A DNA stretch of 64,000 nt from Nocardioides sp. B-3 (GCF_024703895.1 NZ_CP087968.1:1116001-1180000); one strand, 5' to 3'. Shown: positions 38,989 to 51,557, counted from the first letter of the stretch. Notes: generated from the letters alone by a model not told the origin. Made by a program: numbers and translations.

Positions 38989-39557
38989 GAAACGGCCGCG
39001 CGCTCGACGTACCAGCTCGTCTGCGCCATGGCCCCGGCCTTGCTCAGCGAGATGTGCATGTGGTCGCGGTGGCGCAGCGTCTTCGAGCAGGTCTTGCGCG
39101 AGCGGCAGGAGCCGTTGAGGTAGTTGCGCGGCTCGAAGCCGTCCCACGCGGAGTAGATCTTGTCGTTCCAGATGACGTACATGATCCCCATCCGTCGCGC
39201 GAGCGCGTCGGTGTCGCCGAGCTCGTCGTCGGCGAAGGCCTCGGTGATGAAGGCCCGGGCGGTCGCCTCGTCGTCGATGCTGGTCGCATCCAGCGTCCAG
39301 TCGAACGCGCGCCCGTCCTTGTGCTCGGAGCGGCCACCGGCGCGACAGCTGCGCAGCGTCCCGCCGTGCGCGCCACCGCGCGCGGAGAGCCACTGGCCGA
39401 GCGCGACGGTGCCGGGCTTGTCGGTGGTCGAGCACGACTTCTGCGGCTGGTAGGTCGCATAGCCGTCGACCGGCATGACGTACCTCGCCTGCGTGGGCGG
39501 GGTCGTCAGGCACGACAGCAACGCCGCCGTCACCAGCACCACGAGTCCCTTGCGCAC
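38985..39557 (-). CDS. Secreted M15-like (LAS fold) zinc peptidase
   Basis: Intact 190-residue secreted protein. Signal peptide with lipobox-like Cys (LVVLVTAALLSCLTTPP). Zinc-ligand motifs of the LAS/M15 family: SEHKDGRAFDWTLDA fits SxHxxGxAxD and RHRDHMHISL gives the HxH ligand. In between, IMYVIWNDKIYSAWDGF matches actinobacterial proteins annotated as VanY/M15-like. Probable D,D- or D,L-carboxypeptidase acting on peptidoglycan, or a catalytically similar wall hydrolase. Confidence 0.72.
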   Translation of the reverse strand: MRKGLVVLVTAALLSCLTTPPTQARYVMPVDGYATYQPQKSCSTTDKPGTVALGQWLSARGGAHGGTLRSCRAGGRSEHKDGRAFDWTLDATSIDDEATARAFITEAFADDELGDTDALARRMGIMYVIWNDKIYSAWDGFEPRNYLNGSCRSRKTCSKTLRHRDHMHISLSKAGAMAQTSWYVERAAVS

Positions 39558-39609
39558 GGCAGGAGGTTAGAGGTGCCGGTGGGATTGCGGGGGCGATTGG
39601 GGCAAAATG

Positions 39610-40141
39610 TCACTCGAACGTCGGCGTGTCGGCTGGACACGCCGGGAGCGACTTCCCGAGGCACAGGTTGAGCGGCGCGTCGCGGTAGTGGCCGAAGCCC
39701 GCGATCTCGGTGTAGCCCACCGACTCGTAGAGCCCGATCGCCTCCGGCTGCATGAGCCCCGTCTCGAGGATCATCGCCTCGGCCCCAGCCGCGCGCGCGG
39801 TCTCCTCGAGGTGCGCCAGCATCCGCCGCGCCAGCCCGAGGCCACGCGCGGCTGGCACGACGTACATCCTCTTGATCTCGGCCGTGTGGGTGGTGCCGGC
39901 GAAGACGACGTCCGTACGCCGACGCCACGCACCGGAAACGACCGGGACACCGTCGAGGTGGCCGACGAAGAACGCGCCCCGGGGCGAGACGAACTCGGTG
40001 TGGTCGATGGGCGACTCGTCGCGTCCGCCGTAGCGGACGACGTACTCCTCCTGCACCTGATCGATCAGGGCCTGCGCGTCGGGGATCACCGATCGGGACC
40101 TGCCTGAGGTCGACGCTCCCTGAGACGCAGGCATCACTCAT
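39610..40141 (-). CDS. GNAT-family N-acetyltransferase (one frameshift)
   Basis: About 176 residues. Acetyl-CoA loop RMYVVPAARGLGLARRML (the RxxGxA-type motif A), then EAMILETGLMQPEAIGLYES and VGYTEIAGFGHYRDAPLNLC. Substrate unknown. ATG 40141 gives MSDACVSGSVDLRQVPIGDP; one base must be corrected near 40095 to join DAQALIDQVQEEYVV. Divergent from serC with 81 bp between starts. Confidence 0.83.
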
Positions 40142-40222
40142 GGTGGCATCGTATGAGAGGCTGGCGCCGCTGACAGCGTCGTCAGGTTTCCTCTCCGCAC
40201 GACTCCGGGAAAGGCACCTCCG

Positions 40223-42346
<2,124 letters not shown>

Positions 42347-42358
42347 GTCCGCACAGGT

Positions 42359-42384
42359 AGCCCCCGGCGCGAACGCCGGGGGCT
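42359..42384 (-). terminator. Terminator after the M14 peptidase gene
   Basis: Perfect 11-bp stem AGCCCCCGGCG / CGCCGGGGGCT with a CGAA tetraloop, 25 bp past the peptidase stop and 13 bp before the topoisomerase start. Confidence 0.85.
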
Positions 42385-42408
42385 GCCGTGCAGGGTCTTG
42401 CGAACGGA

Positions 42409-45400
42409 TCAGTCCAGGAGGTGATCCATGGCCCGGCCGACGAAGTCGCTGCGCATCTCCGCCGTGGTCAGGCCCTCCGCACCGAAGCCCGTGAACACCG
42501 TGTCCTCGGTCGTGGTGGCAGCACCCTCCTCGAAGGCCTTCTGGGTGCGGGCCCAGTTGTTCGTCACCCGCGAACCCTCGGGGGCCGGCGCCCGGGTCCA
42601 GCCGCCGAGTCCGTCCTCGAAGGAGGTCGCCGTCAGCGCCCCGTCGACCAGCACCTCGGTGTCGTCGACGAAGACGCCGAGGCCCCGGGGTGCCCCAGTC
42701 GGTGAGGTAGCTGATGGACACCTCGACCTGCTGGCCGGCGTAGGCCGACAGGTCGACGTCCCACTCCTGCCATCCGGCGCTGTTGCCCGTGGCCGCGTGC
42801 CACTCACCCGTGGTGCCGATGGGCGAGCAGTCGGCACCCCGGTAGTGGGCCACGAACGGGTGGATGTCCACCCAGCCCGAGTCGCACGAGTCGCCGGTGC
42901 CCTGCCCTGTGTGGCCGTTGGCGTCCGGCAGCGTGGTCCAGTCGTCGGAGCCGACCGGGTGTGCCTCGACGATGACGTAGTCCCAGTCGAGCTCCGTGTC
43001 GTGCGACAGCTGGAAGCCCAGCGACCCGGACGTGGCGCCGGTCAGGTCGACCGTCCGCGTCAGCCGCTTCCAGCCCCTGGTCGGCCCACTGGCTGAACAT
43101 GAACCACTCGCCGGTGTGCGGGTCGTACGGCGCCGCGCCGGGCCGGCCCCACTTGAGGGGTGCGGCACTGGCGAACTGCGGGAAGTCGGCCTCGGGCAGG
43201 AAGCTCGAGGTCGCCAGCAGCGACGCCGTGTGGGCTCGGTTGTCGGCCGAGTCGCCGCCGTTGAACGTGCCGGCGAACCCGTCGAAGGCACCCGCCGCCC
43301 CGGTGACCGGGAACGGTCCGTCCTCACCGGTGCCGCCGTCGCTCACGTAGTTGTAGGCACCGAGCCAGTACTGCATGAAGTCGTTGAACAGCGGCAGGCA
43401 GGGATACGTGTCCGGCGTGGTGCACTGCGGAGGCGCGAACGGGTTGTAGTCGTAGACCCCGTTGGCGGCCTGCGCGAACTGGTTGTACTGACCGGTCACC
43501 GGGGCCTTCCCGCCCTCGTTGAGGTAGTCGCGCACCGAGAGCTCGATGTCCAGCGCGAGCTTGTCGGCCGTGCCGCCCACCTGCCCCGGAGCCCGGGTGA
43601 TGATGTCGTCGCCCGACTCCCACACGATCGCGTCGTAGTGACCCAGCACGCCCGGGTGGTGCGGCTGGGTGCGGCCGTTGGCGTCCACGTCGTAGACGTC
43701 GGAGCTGTAGCCGGCAGCGGTCAGTGCGGCGGCGTAGTCGTCGGCGTACTTCGCGGTGGTCACGCCCCCGGGCAGGGCTGAGACCGGTGACGTCCTCGGC
43801 GGCCGGGATCAGCACGTCGCCGCCGATGTCGTCGGCGACCTCGTAGGTGAAGGGGTCGCTGCTGACCGGGCCGACGCCGGGCTTGAACCCGGTGAAGCGG
43901 ACCTCGACCGAGTCACCGGGCGAGGTGCCGGTGACGGTTCCCCTGAACTCGGCGTAGTAGTCGTGGTGGGTGTCGCCGTAGCGCTCACCGCCCGTCCACT
44001 GGGACGTCTTGACCGACGTGGCCGGCCCTTCGTTGACGGAGTAGACCAGGCGCAGGTCCTTGATCGCCTTCTTCGCGGTGACCGCGACCGGCTGGGTGGT
44101 GCCGTGCGAGACCTCGAACGGGTCGGACACTGGTCTGCTGCCGTCCGGCCGACCACCGAGACCGGGTCGTCGGGGTCGTGGGCCGACTTGGCGACCGCGA
44201 GCGCGAACGGGATGTTCTTCTCGAACTCGGCCCGGATCAGCCCTTCGTCGTCGGGGAAGTTGAAGCCGCTGATGCAGTCCTCGGGCAACCACTCGTCGTC
44301 GGGGATCGACGCCGAGACGGTCTCACACGTGGTCATCTCGGGGGTGAAGCCCAAGGTGCCGTTCTCGACCGTGGCGTGGGAGTCGGTGTCGCCGTTGGTC
44401 GTGTAGAGCTCGGCCGAGATGTCCGGGTCGTAGCCGGGGACGGCGGGGTTGGCGTCGTCGCCGACCATGGCCTCGTAGATCACGTCGTCGGGCGAGGGTG
44501 TGCTGACCTGCCAGCCGATGCCGTAGAGCAGCAGCTCGGCCGCGGAGTGGTAGTTGATGAAGAACTCGAAGCCGATCCGGTCGAAGAGCGAGTCGAGCGC
44601 CCGGGTCTCGGGCTCGGAGTTGGGGCCGGCCCCCCGATAGGTCTCGCTGTCGGGGACGGGCGAGGAGCCCTCGTTGTCCCAACCCCACTTCACCGCGAAG
44701 TTGCGGTTGGGGTCGACCCCGTCACCGGGGGTGATGGTGCCGTCGTCGTTGTTGTCACGCAGGTTCTTGCGCCACAGCCGCTCGTCGGAGAACGTGAAGT
44801 CGTAGCCGTCCGGGTTGGCGACCGGCAGGAACCACAGCTCTGTCGTGTCGACGAGCCCGGTCAGCTCGGCGTCGGTGCCGTAGCCCTCCGGGTAGTGGTG
44901 CATGAGGCGCCGGACCATCTCGGGCGTGATCCACTCACGTGCGTGCTGGGCTCCGGCGTAGAGGACCGCGGGCCGCTTGCCGTCCTTGAGGATCGAGGCG
45001 TTCTTGGTGACCTTGAGCGCGAGGATGTCCTGGCCGGTCACGCTCTTCCCGAGGGTGACGAGCTTGGTGAGGTCCGGATAGGCCTCGGCCGTCCCGCGGA
45101 GCTCGTCGGCGATGCCGCCCTCCTCGCTGTAGGAGCGGTAGGCGTCGTAGCCGACGAGGTTCTGCCGGGCCGCCTCCTCCGAGGCGTTGCGGCCGTTGAC
45201 CTTCTTGACCACGACCGACAGGCCGGCCGCGCGGAGCGTCTCGGCCCGGCCCTCGGTGATGACGGCGTCGAGGCGGATCTTGTTCCGCGCCGCCTCCGAG
45301 TGGGTGGTGTGGTGGGTGTCGACGCCGATCTCCTCGAGCTTCTCGAGGTCGGCGGGAAGGGGCCTCGACGACGTAGACCTCGAGGCCTCCGTCGCGGTCG

Positions 45401-45492
45401 GTCCGACTGGGGCTGGGGCTGGCGGGTGGGCCGGCGACCAGCAGTCCGGCGGTCAGGGCGGTGAGTGCAAGCGCCGTGGGTAGGTAGCGCAT
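42409..45492 (-). CDS. Secreted M14 zinc carboxypeptidase with immune-inhibitor-A-like C-terminus (frameshifted)
   Basis: About 1027 residues. Signal peptide (LPTALALTALTAGLLVAGP), prodomain, then the M14 catalytic domain: zinc ligands His and Glu in AGAQHAREWITPEM and the later His of FINYHSAAELLLYG, substrate residues in PNRNFAVKWGWD, catalytic Glu in LGFTPEMTT. After it: an Ig-like segment (ITSDPFTYEV-type strands), a GATase/ThuA-like flavodoxin segment (YDAIVWESGDDIITR) and a C-terminal immune-inhibitor-A/MAM-like sandwich (SLGFQLSHDTELDWDYVIVE). Frame breaks near 45360, 44145, 43775, 43075 and 42690. A CRP-type site lies at the promoter. Confidence 0.87.
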
Positions 45493-45545
45493 CGTCGACC
45501 TCTATTTCGTGGGGAAAGGGACGGGCTCAGCGTCCCCACACTTGT

Positions 45546-45561
45546 TGTGATCTGAGTCACA
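45546..45561. promoter_or_regulatory. CRP-type operator upstream of the M14 peptidase
   Basis: TGTGATCTGAGTCACA matches the TGTGA-N6-TCACA consensus of CRP/FNR-family regulators with both half-sites perfect. On the minus strand it overlaps by one base a possible -35 box TTGACT (45566-45561) and fills the spacer to a weak -10 (AAGTGT), 54-69 bp upstream of the ATG. Confidence 0.65.
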
Positions 45562-45620
45562 GTCAAGGGTTCATTTTCGTGAAATAGCCATCTTCGCGCG
45601 TATTTGTTGCTAGTCGACCG

Positions 45621-46812
45621 TCAATTCCCGTGAACCTGCCTGCTGCCGGGTGCGGCCGTCCTCGCCCGCCCTCGCCCGTCCGGGGGTGGCGGCACCCTCG
45701 CATGAACCCGGGCGCCCGAGGCGTCAGGTGCCGCCACCTTCCCCCACCCGCGAGGCGCCGTACGGCGATCCGCCAGCGCGGCGGATGACGCTGCGAACCA
45801 GCTGCTCAGCGAGGCTTGAGCGCGCAGCAGCACGAGCACGACACCCGGGGAGAGCAGTCCGCTCACCACCCACCACCACACGCTGCGATCGGCTGCGGCG
45901 TCCGCCGGGTCGTCCACGGCCTTCGCGCCACCCTCCGGCTCGGGGACGGCCACGGTGGACGGGGTCGAGGACGGCGAGGAGACCGGCGTCGGCGAGAGCA
46001 CCGCCCTGATGTCCCGGGGCAGCGGCACCTTCAGCACCGGCGCCTGCTGGCCCTCGCTGCTGAGGTAGACGTCCTTGGTCGACGGGGCGGCGATCCCCTC
46101 GCCCTGCTGCTGGGGCGGCAGGTCGAAGGCGCCGACCTGCTCGAGGTCGGGGAACGTGTAGACGACAGCGTTGGTGTAGGTCCGCAGGATCAGGTGCGCC
46201 CCGTCGGGGAAGAACGCACCGTCGGTGACGATCCCGGTGGTCTCGCCGACCAGCCCGAGCATGTTGGGGGCGTCGTCCGCGAGCTCGGGCGGCGCGGCGT
46301 AGAGCTCGCCGCCGAAGAACCCCTTCGTGGCGACGTACAGCCGACCGGTGACGGGGTGCACCAGCAGCGCCTCGGCGTCGCGCTGGCCGTCGGGGTAGAC
46401 GAGGTCGATGGTCTCCTCGTCGACGGTCCGGTCGCCGTCGCCGACGGGCACCCGGGTGACCTCGATCGAGTCACGGTTGGCGTTGTTGTCGCCGATGTCG
46501 GCGACCCAGACGTGCCCCGGGCCGGCCGGTGCCGGGGCCTCGACGTCCTCGGGGCCGTCGGCCCAGAAGGTGACGCCCGTGGTCTCGCCGGTCGCCGTGT
46601 CGACGGTGAAGACGCGGCCGGTGTCGCCTGAGTCGTTGATCGTGTGGGCGCGATCGCCCTCGATGACGAGCCCGCTGGACTCGACGATCTCGTTGTCCCG
46701 GAAGCTGAAGACCTCGCGCCCGTCGCGGTCCCGTGCCGGCGGCGGTGAGGCCGATGACGAACGGCGTGAGCACGGCGACGGCGCCGAGCCCGCGGAGGAA
46801 CCGCTCAGCCAT
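45621..46812 (-). CDS. Hypothetical secreted, C-terminally anchored beta-propeller-like protein (frameshifted)
   Basis: About 390 residues. N-terminal hydrophobic segment FLRGLGAVAVLTPFVIGLTA, then an extracellular part with repeated short beta motifs (SSGLVIEGDRAHTINDSGD, VWVADIGDNNANRDSIEVTR, LLVHPVTGRLYVATKGFFGG) that look like propeller blades, a Ser/Pro/Thr linker and one C-terminal TM helix (VWWWVVSGLLSPGVVLVLL). No named family recognised. Frame break near 46742; a further one near 45830 may put the true end at 45806 (ALKPR). It overlaps the methyltransferase stop by 8 bp. Confidence 0.65.
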
Positions 46813-48035
46813 GGCGGACGCCGAGGAGCGAGGCGAGCTTCGGAGTCACACCCCGGGTGGCGACGAGCTCGTCGTAGTCCCGGCGAGAAGAGTCCCCCGT
46901 GCTGGTGCGGGTTGCGCGCAACATCGTGTTGCGCGGGGTGTGCGCGCTCTCGACGAACTCCACCACGTCGACGCGGTAGCCGAGCGAGCGCAGGATCGCC
47001 GCGCGCAACGCGTCGGTGAGGGTGTCGGCGAACCGCTCGCGCAGGATCCCGTCCCGGGTCAGCATGGCGTACGGCGCGGGCGTGCTCGCCGTACGCAACT
47101 GGGACGCGATGTCGTGGTGGCAGCAAGGAGCGGCGAGCACCGGGCCGGCACCCCACTCGACCGCGCGCGCCAGCGTCGTCGTCGGTCGCGGTGTCGCAGG
47201 CGTGGAGGGCAAGCACGACGTCGGGCGGCTGCGGCAGCGTCGCGTCGCCGATGGTACCGACGACGAAGTCGGCGTCGATGCCGAGCCTCGTGGCCACGCC
47301 CGCGTTGTGGTCGGCCGACTGCTGCTTGACGTCGACGCCGGTGACACGCACCGGGAGATCCCGGACGACGCCCGGGAAGCGCTGCGCTGCGAACGTGAGA
47401 TAGGCGTTGCCGCAGCCGAGGTCGACGATCCGCAGTGGGTCGTCCTCGGTCGGCTGTCGCAGCTGGCCCTTGGCCGGGGCGTCGGTGATGGAGGAGTCGA
47501 GGAGCCGGAGGAACTCCTCGACCCGGCGGCGGTACTTCGCCTGCCGGGTCGGCTTGATCCGCCCCTGCGCGTCGGAGATCCCGAGCGCGACCAACACCGG
47601 GTCGTCCTCGGCGAGGAGCCGCTGCTTGTCGCGGTCGTGGCCGCGATCGGCCGTCTGCGGCACGGCCGGGTCCTGTGTGGAGACGATCGCGTCGAGCTTC
47701 TTGGTGACGCGCAGCTGGTGGGTCTGCGTCGCCGTGTCGACGTGCCAGTTGCCGAAGGGCTCGGACAGCAGCGCGTCGACCGCGCCCTCGGCCTCGCTGC
47801 CGGCGGCGAAGTTGGCCGTGTGCGCCTGCGTCTCGTCGAACGACGTCACCTGCAGGTGGCGTCCCGACTTCAGGTCGACGTAGCGGAGCTCCACGCGGCG
47901 TACGGCGCGAGCCTGCACCTGCGGGAGATCCTGACCCTTGCGACGCCCGGACGCGACGGCGCGGACGAGGCCCTCGGGGTCGAGGAGGTGTCCGCGGACC
48001 GTGTCGAGCGCGTCGGCGAGGGGGACGGTCGCCAT
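46805..48035 (-). CDS. SAM-dependent methyltransferase (one frameshift)
   Basis: About 409 residues. An N-terminal domain (ARAVRRVELRYVDLKSGRHL, QVTSFDETQAHTANFAAG) precedes a class I methyltransferase domain with the SAM loop RIVDLGCGNAYLTFAA, then VRVTGVDVKQQSADHN and DVVLALHACDTATDD followed by APCCHHDIASQL. The HACDTATD and APCCHH blocks match bacterial proteins related to eukaryotic METTL25-like methyltransferases; the substrate is not known. Frame break near 47175. ATG 48035 overlaps a tiny upstream ORF stop (TGATG). Confidence 0.83.
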
Positions 48036-48118
48036 CAGAACAGCGCGGCGACGATGACGATCAGGATGAGTGCCCCCAACGCGACCGGGATGACAAGGCG
48101 GCGGTGGCGGGGGTTCAC
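48035..48118 (-). CDS. Small single-pass membrane protein, 27 aa
   Basis: GTG at 48118 opens a 27-codon ORF reading VNPRHRRLVIPVALGALI, then LIVIVAALF. A basic N-terminus and one hydrophobic helix make a textbook small membrane protein. Its stop overlaps the methyltransferase ATG (TGATG), which suggests translational coupling. It could also be a leader peptide. The upstream GGGTG is a poor ribosome site. Confidence 0.5.
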   Translation of the reverse strand: MNPRHRRLVIPVALGALILIVIVAALF

Positions 48119-48136
48119 CCACACATCCTACCGGCG

Positions 48137-49404
48137 CTACCAGTGCTCCATGGACGCACGGAAGACGCCAGCGAGGTCCTCACCCGTGACCTCGCGCGGG
48201 GCGGTCGCGAGGAGCCGCTGCTGCTTGAGCGCGCCCTCGACGAGGTCGTCGACGTCGCTGTCGAGGTAGCCGATCTCGGCGAGCCCGTTGGGGATGTCGA
48301 TGTCGCGCATCAGCGACCGGAGCACGTTGGGCAGGGCGTCCGGGCCCGTCGTCGTCGAGCCCAGCAGCGACGCCGCCCGCAGGTGCCGCTCCGGTGAGGC
48401 CTCGAAGGTGAGCGCAAAGGCGGCGGGCGCGGTCAGGGACACGGCCATGCCGTGCGGCACGATCGGCTCGTCCTGCGGGTAGCCCGCGGGTCGGTAGTCG
48501 CGCACGCGCCCGGCGATCGGGTAGGCGTTGGCGTGCGGGATGTGCACCCCGGCATTGCCGAAGCCGAGTCCGGCGAAGGTGGCGGCCAGCGCCATCTGCT
48601 CGCGTGCCTCGACCGACGAGCCGTCCCGGACGGCGGTCCGGAAGGCGCCGGCGAGCAGCGACAGGGACTTCTCCGACCACATGTCCGCGATCGGGTTGGC
48701 CCCGCAGTAGGGCACGCGCTGCTCCGGGGTCTTGCGGTCGAAGTCGCCGAACCAGCGCGCGGTGTAGCTCTCGAGCGCGTGGCACAAGATGTCCATCCCG
48801 CAGCTCGCGGTCACCATCGCCGGCTGGCTCATCGTCAGGTCCGGGTCGACCACGGCGAGCGTCGGGCGCAGCCGGGCGTGGCTGATGCCGGTCTTGACCT
48901 TGAGCGCGAGCACGTCGAGGACGCAGATGGTCGTCGACTCCGAGCCCGTCCCGGTCGTGGTGGGTACGGCGACCAGCGGCAGCAGAGGTGAAGCCGGCGC
49001 GCGCCCGCCGCCGACGGGTGCGTTGAGGTAGTCCATCAACGAACCCTCGTTGGTCACCAACAGGTTCACGGCCTTGGCGGTGTCGATCGCAGAACCCCCA
49101 CCCACGGCGACGATCGCGTGCCACGGCCCACCGTCGCGGGCGAACGTGATCGCCTCCTCCAGCGACTCGTCGGTCGGCTCGACCCGCGCCCGGTCGAAGA
49201 TCGTGACGTCGAAGCCGCGTCGCGTGACCCGGCGGGCGATCCGCTCGGGGTGCCCGGTCGCGGCCACCCCGGGATCGGTCACCAGCAGCACCCGGGGGAG
49301 CTCACCGGCCCGACCAGCTGCACGAGGTCGTGGCCGATCTCGGCCGATGCGCCACTGCCGAACTTGAGGCCCGGCGCGGCGTAGGTGAAGACGGTCTCGG
49401 TCAT
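48137..49404 (-). CDS. Hydroxyacid-oxoacid transhydrogenase (iron-containing alcohol dehydrogenase, HOT/ADHFE1 type; one frameshift)
   Basis: About 422 residues, group III metal-dependent ADH fold. Starts MTETVFTYAAPGLKFGSGAS, then NAD-binding VAVGGGSAIDTAKAVNLLV, VAVPTTTGTGSESTTICVL, and metal-site region SCGMDILCHALESYTA. The second metal His is in VHIPHANAYPIAGRVRDY and IVPHGMAVSLTAPAAF. These residues fit HOT, which oxidises 4-hydroxybutyrate or similar with 2-oxoglutarate. Frame break near 49300. The ATG overlaps the upstream Nudix stop (ATGA). Confidence 0.85.
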
Positions 49405-50285
49405 CTCAGCTCCGGGGCGTGGTGGACGAGGTCGAGCACGGGCAGGTCGGCGGACTCGATGTCGGCGACCTCGATCCACGCCACCCGGTCGGTGGTGCCG
49501 CCGACCTCGACGACGCGTGGCTCGGCGCCGTCGGGCACCGTGGCCGCGAAGACCGTGTGCACGCCGTGGAAGTCCTCGACACGGCCACTCGGCGCCGTAC
49601 CGGAGAAGTGGGTGTCGTGCACGTCGAGCAGCGCGCCGACCTCGCACGTCACTCCGCACTCCTCGGCGACCTCGCGCGCGAGCGCCGAGGCCGGTGGCTC
49701 GCCGTGGTCGACGCCGCCACCGGGCAGCGTCCACGAGCCGGTGTGGTGGGCGCGCTCGGAGAGACGCGTCAGCAGCACGGCCGAGCCGCGACGGACCAGC
49801 GCGTAGGCGGCGATCCGCTGCAGCCGGAAGGGCGCATGGTCGGCCAGCGCCTCGCCCACCATCGCCACGACGGGCAGCGTCCCGTCGGCCACCTTGGCGA
49901 GCGGGTGCCGGGCCGCCTCCACGGTCGAGCCGTTGATCTCGACGACGCGCGGAGCCGGGGCGTCGGTGGGCACCCACGCGTCGTAGACGATCCGCAGCGC
50001 GTGGAAGTCGGTCATCACACCGTCGCGCGAGGCCCGCGGCAGGTGTGCGGAGTAGACGCGCGCGGTGTCGCCGACGGTGGCGTGCAGCCCGGTCTCCTCG
50101 ATGATCTCGCGCAGCAGCGCGTCGCGCGGGTCCTCGCCGTGGTCGAGGCCGCCACCGGGCAGGGTCCACAGCTCGGAGCGGCTGATGCGCGGCGCGAGCC
50201 GGCACAGCAGCACCTCGGGCTCAGTGGTCACACGCATGATCACGGCGTACGCCGCCACGCGCTGTCGTCTCGGCAGGGAACCCAC
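49401..50285 (-). CDS. Double-Nudix-domain hydrolase
   Basis: Intact, 294 residues with two complete Nudix domains in tandem. Both boxes fit GX5EX7REUXEEXGU: the first has GGLDHGEDPRDALLREIIEE, the second GGVDHGEPPASALAREVAEE. Both have the conserved WTLPGGG lead-in. The two domains share about the same length and order of blocks, so they arose by internal duplication. Substrate unknown. Its stop overlaps the start of the HOT gene. Starts at ATG 50285, 63 bp from the divergent acyltransferase. Confidence 0.88.
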   Translation of the reverse strand: MGSLPRRQRVAAYAVIMRVTTEPEVLLCRLAPRISRSELWTLPGGGLDHGEDPRDALLREIIEETGLHATVGDTARVYSAHLPRASRDGVMTDFHALRIVYDAWVPTDAPAPRVVEINGSTVEAARHPLAKVADGTLPVVAMVGEALADHAPFRLQRIAAYALVRRGSAVLLTRLSERAHHTGSWTLPGGGVDHGEPPASALAREVAEECGVTCEVGALLDVHDTHFSGTAPSGRVEDFHGVHTVFAATVPDGAEPRVVEVGGTTDRVAWIEVADIESADLPVLDLVHHAPELR

Positions 50286-50348
50286 GCCCGTCAGTCAACC
50301 ATCCGGCTGGGGTCCGCCGAGGGAGTGTCGGTGTCGTAACGTGGACGG

Positions 50349-51557
50349 GTGCCATCCACGACCCGTGACCCCCGGCTCGACAACACCAAGATGGCGCTCG
50401 TCACGCTGGTAGTCGTGGGTCACTCATGGGGTCTGCTGCCCGACACCCACTTCAGCAACTGGGCCTACGACTTCCTCTACTTCTGGCACATCCCGGCGTT
50501 CGTCTTCATCAGCGGCTACCTCTCGAAGTCGTTCGAGTGGACGCCGCGGCACTTCAAGGGCCTGCTCTACGTCCCGGTCATCCCCTACCTGATCTTCGAG
50601 CCGGCTCTGTACTACTACCGCGTCAGCATCGGTGAGCACGAGCCCGGCGTCCTCTACCTCGAACCGCACTGGACGATGTGGTATCTCCCCGCCCTGTTCG
50701 CATGGCGGCTGATGACGCCGGTCCTCAAGCGGCACTGGCTCTTCCTGCCGGCGTCGGTCCTGATCAGTGTGGCTGCCGGTCTGTGGACGGCCGAGTGGTT
50801 CATGCTGCCGCGGATCCCGGGCCTGCTGCCGTTCTTCGTGCTCGGCCTGCACCTCAAGCCGCGCCACCTGCGCCACCTCGACGACCCGTGGGTCAAGGTC
50901 GCGGCCGTCGGGGTGCTGGTCCTGATCGCCGTCCTCTCCCGCGACCTCGACGACTGGGCCCGCACCGCTTTCCTCTGGTACGACGCAGGCTACGAGGACC
51001 TCGACGTCCGGGCCTCGACGGCCGCGCAGACGCGCCTGTCGGTGATGGCGGTCGGCCTCATCGGAGCCTTCTCGGTGATGTCGCTGATCCCGCGTCGCGC
51101 CGGCTGGTTCACCGCCATGGGTGCGGCCACCATGAACGTCTACCTGCTCCACGGCTTCGTGATCAAGACCGCCAAGGCACAGGGGTTCACCGAGTGGAGC
51201 GGCGACCATCCGTACGCCGCACTGCTGGTCACCACGATCGGTGCCGTCGCGCTGGCGCTGGCCCCGGCCAGCCCGTGGTCGCGGAGATGGCTCAGCTGGG
51301 TGGTCAATCCTCTAGGCAGCTGGGAGCAGCGTCGCAAGCAGCGGGCCCGCACACCTGCGGACCCCACGACGGACGTACCGACGAGCGAGGCACCGAGTCA
51401 AGCTCCCTTGCCTCGTGCCGGGTCGGCGCTGCCCCTCCCAGATGAGCCGGGTGCCACGGCGCCCACTCCCCGGTCGTGGGCGGTGGTGCGCACGACCCCC
51501 GGATTTCCTCGAGCTGCTCCGTCAGGCGAACGCCGAGGCCCCGAGTCCACTCGGTGA
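50349..51557 (+). CDS. Acyltransferase 3 family membrane protein (fucose 4-O-acetylase-like)
   Basis: Polytopic membrane acyltransferase that O-acylates sugars. Starts DPRLDNTKMALVTLVVVGHS, where the DN(x)K and GHSW pattern with the conserved His is typical, then LYFWHIPAFVFISGYLSKSF, PHWTMWYLPALFAWRLM and ATMNVYLLHGFVIKTAKAQG. About 8-10 TM helices. The last about 60 codons (from about 51370) lose the strong third-position G/C bias, and the minus strand keeps it, so the true stop is probably near 51340 after a frame correction. GTG 50349. Confidence 0.83.
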   Translation: MPSTTRDPRLDNTKMALVTLVVVGHSWGLLPDTHFSNWAYDFLYFWHIPAFVFISGYLSKSFEWTPRHFKGLLYVPVIPYLIFEPALYYYRVSIGEHEPGVLYLEPHWTMWYLPALFAWRLMTPVLKRHWLFLPASVLISVAAGLWTAEWFMLPRIPGLLPFFVLGLHLKPRHLRHLDDPWVKVAAVGVLVLIAVLSRDLDDWARTAFLWYDAGYEDLDVRASTAAQTRLSVMAVGLIGAFSVMSLIPRRAGWFTAMGAATMNVYLLHGFVIKTAKAQGFTEWSGDHPYAALLVTTIGAVALALAPASPWSRRWLSWVVNPLGSWEQRRKQRARTPADPTTDVPTSEAPSQAPLPRAGSALPLPDEPGATAPTPRSWAVVRTTPGFPRAAPSGERRGPESTR

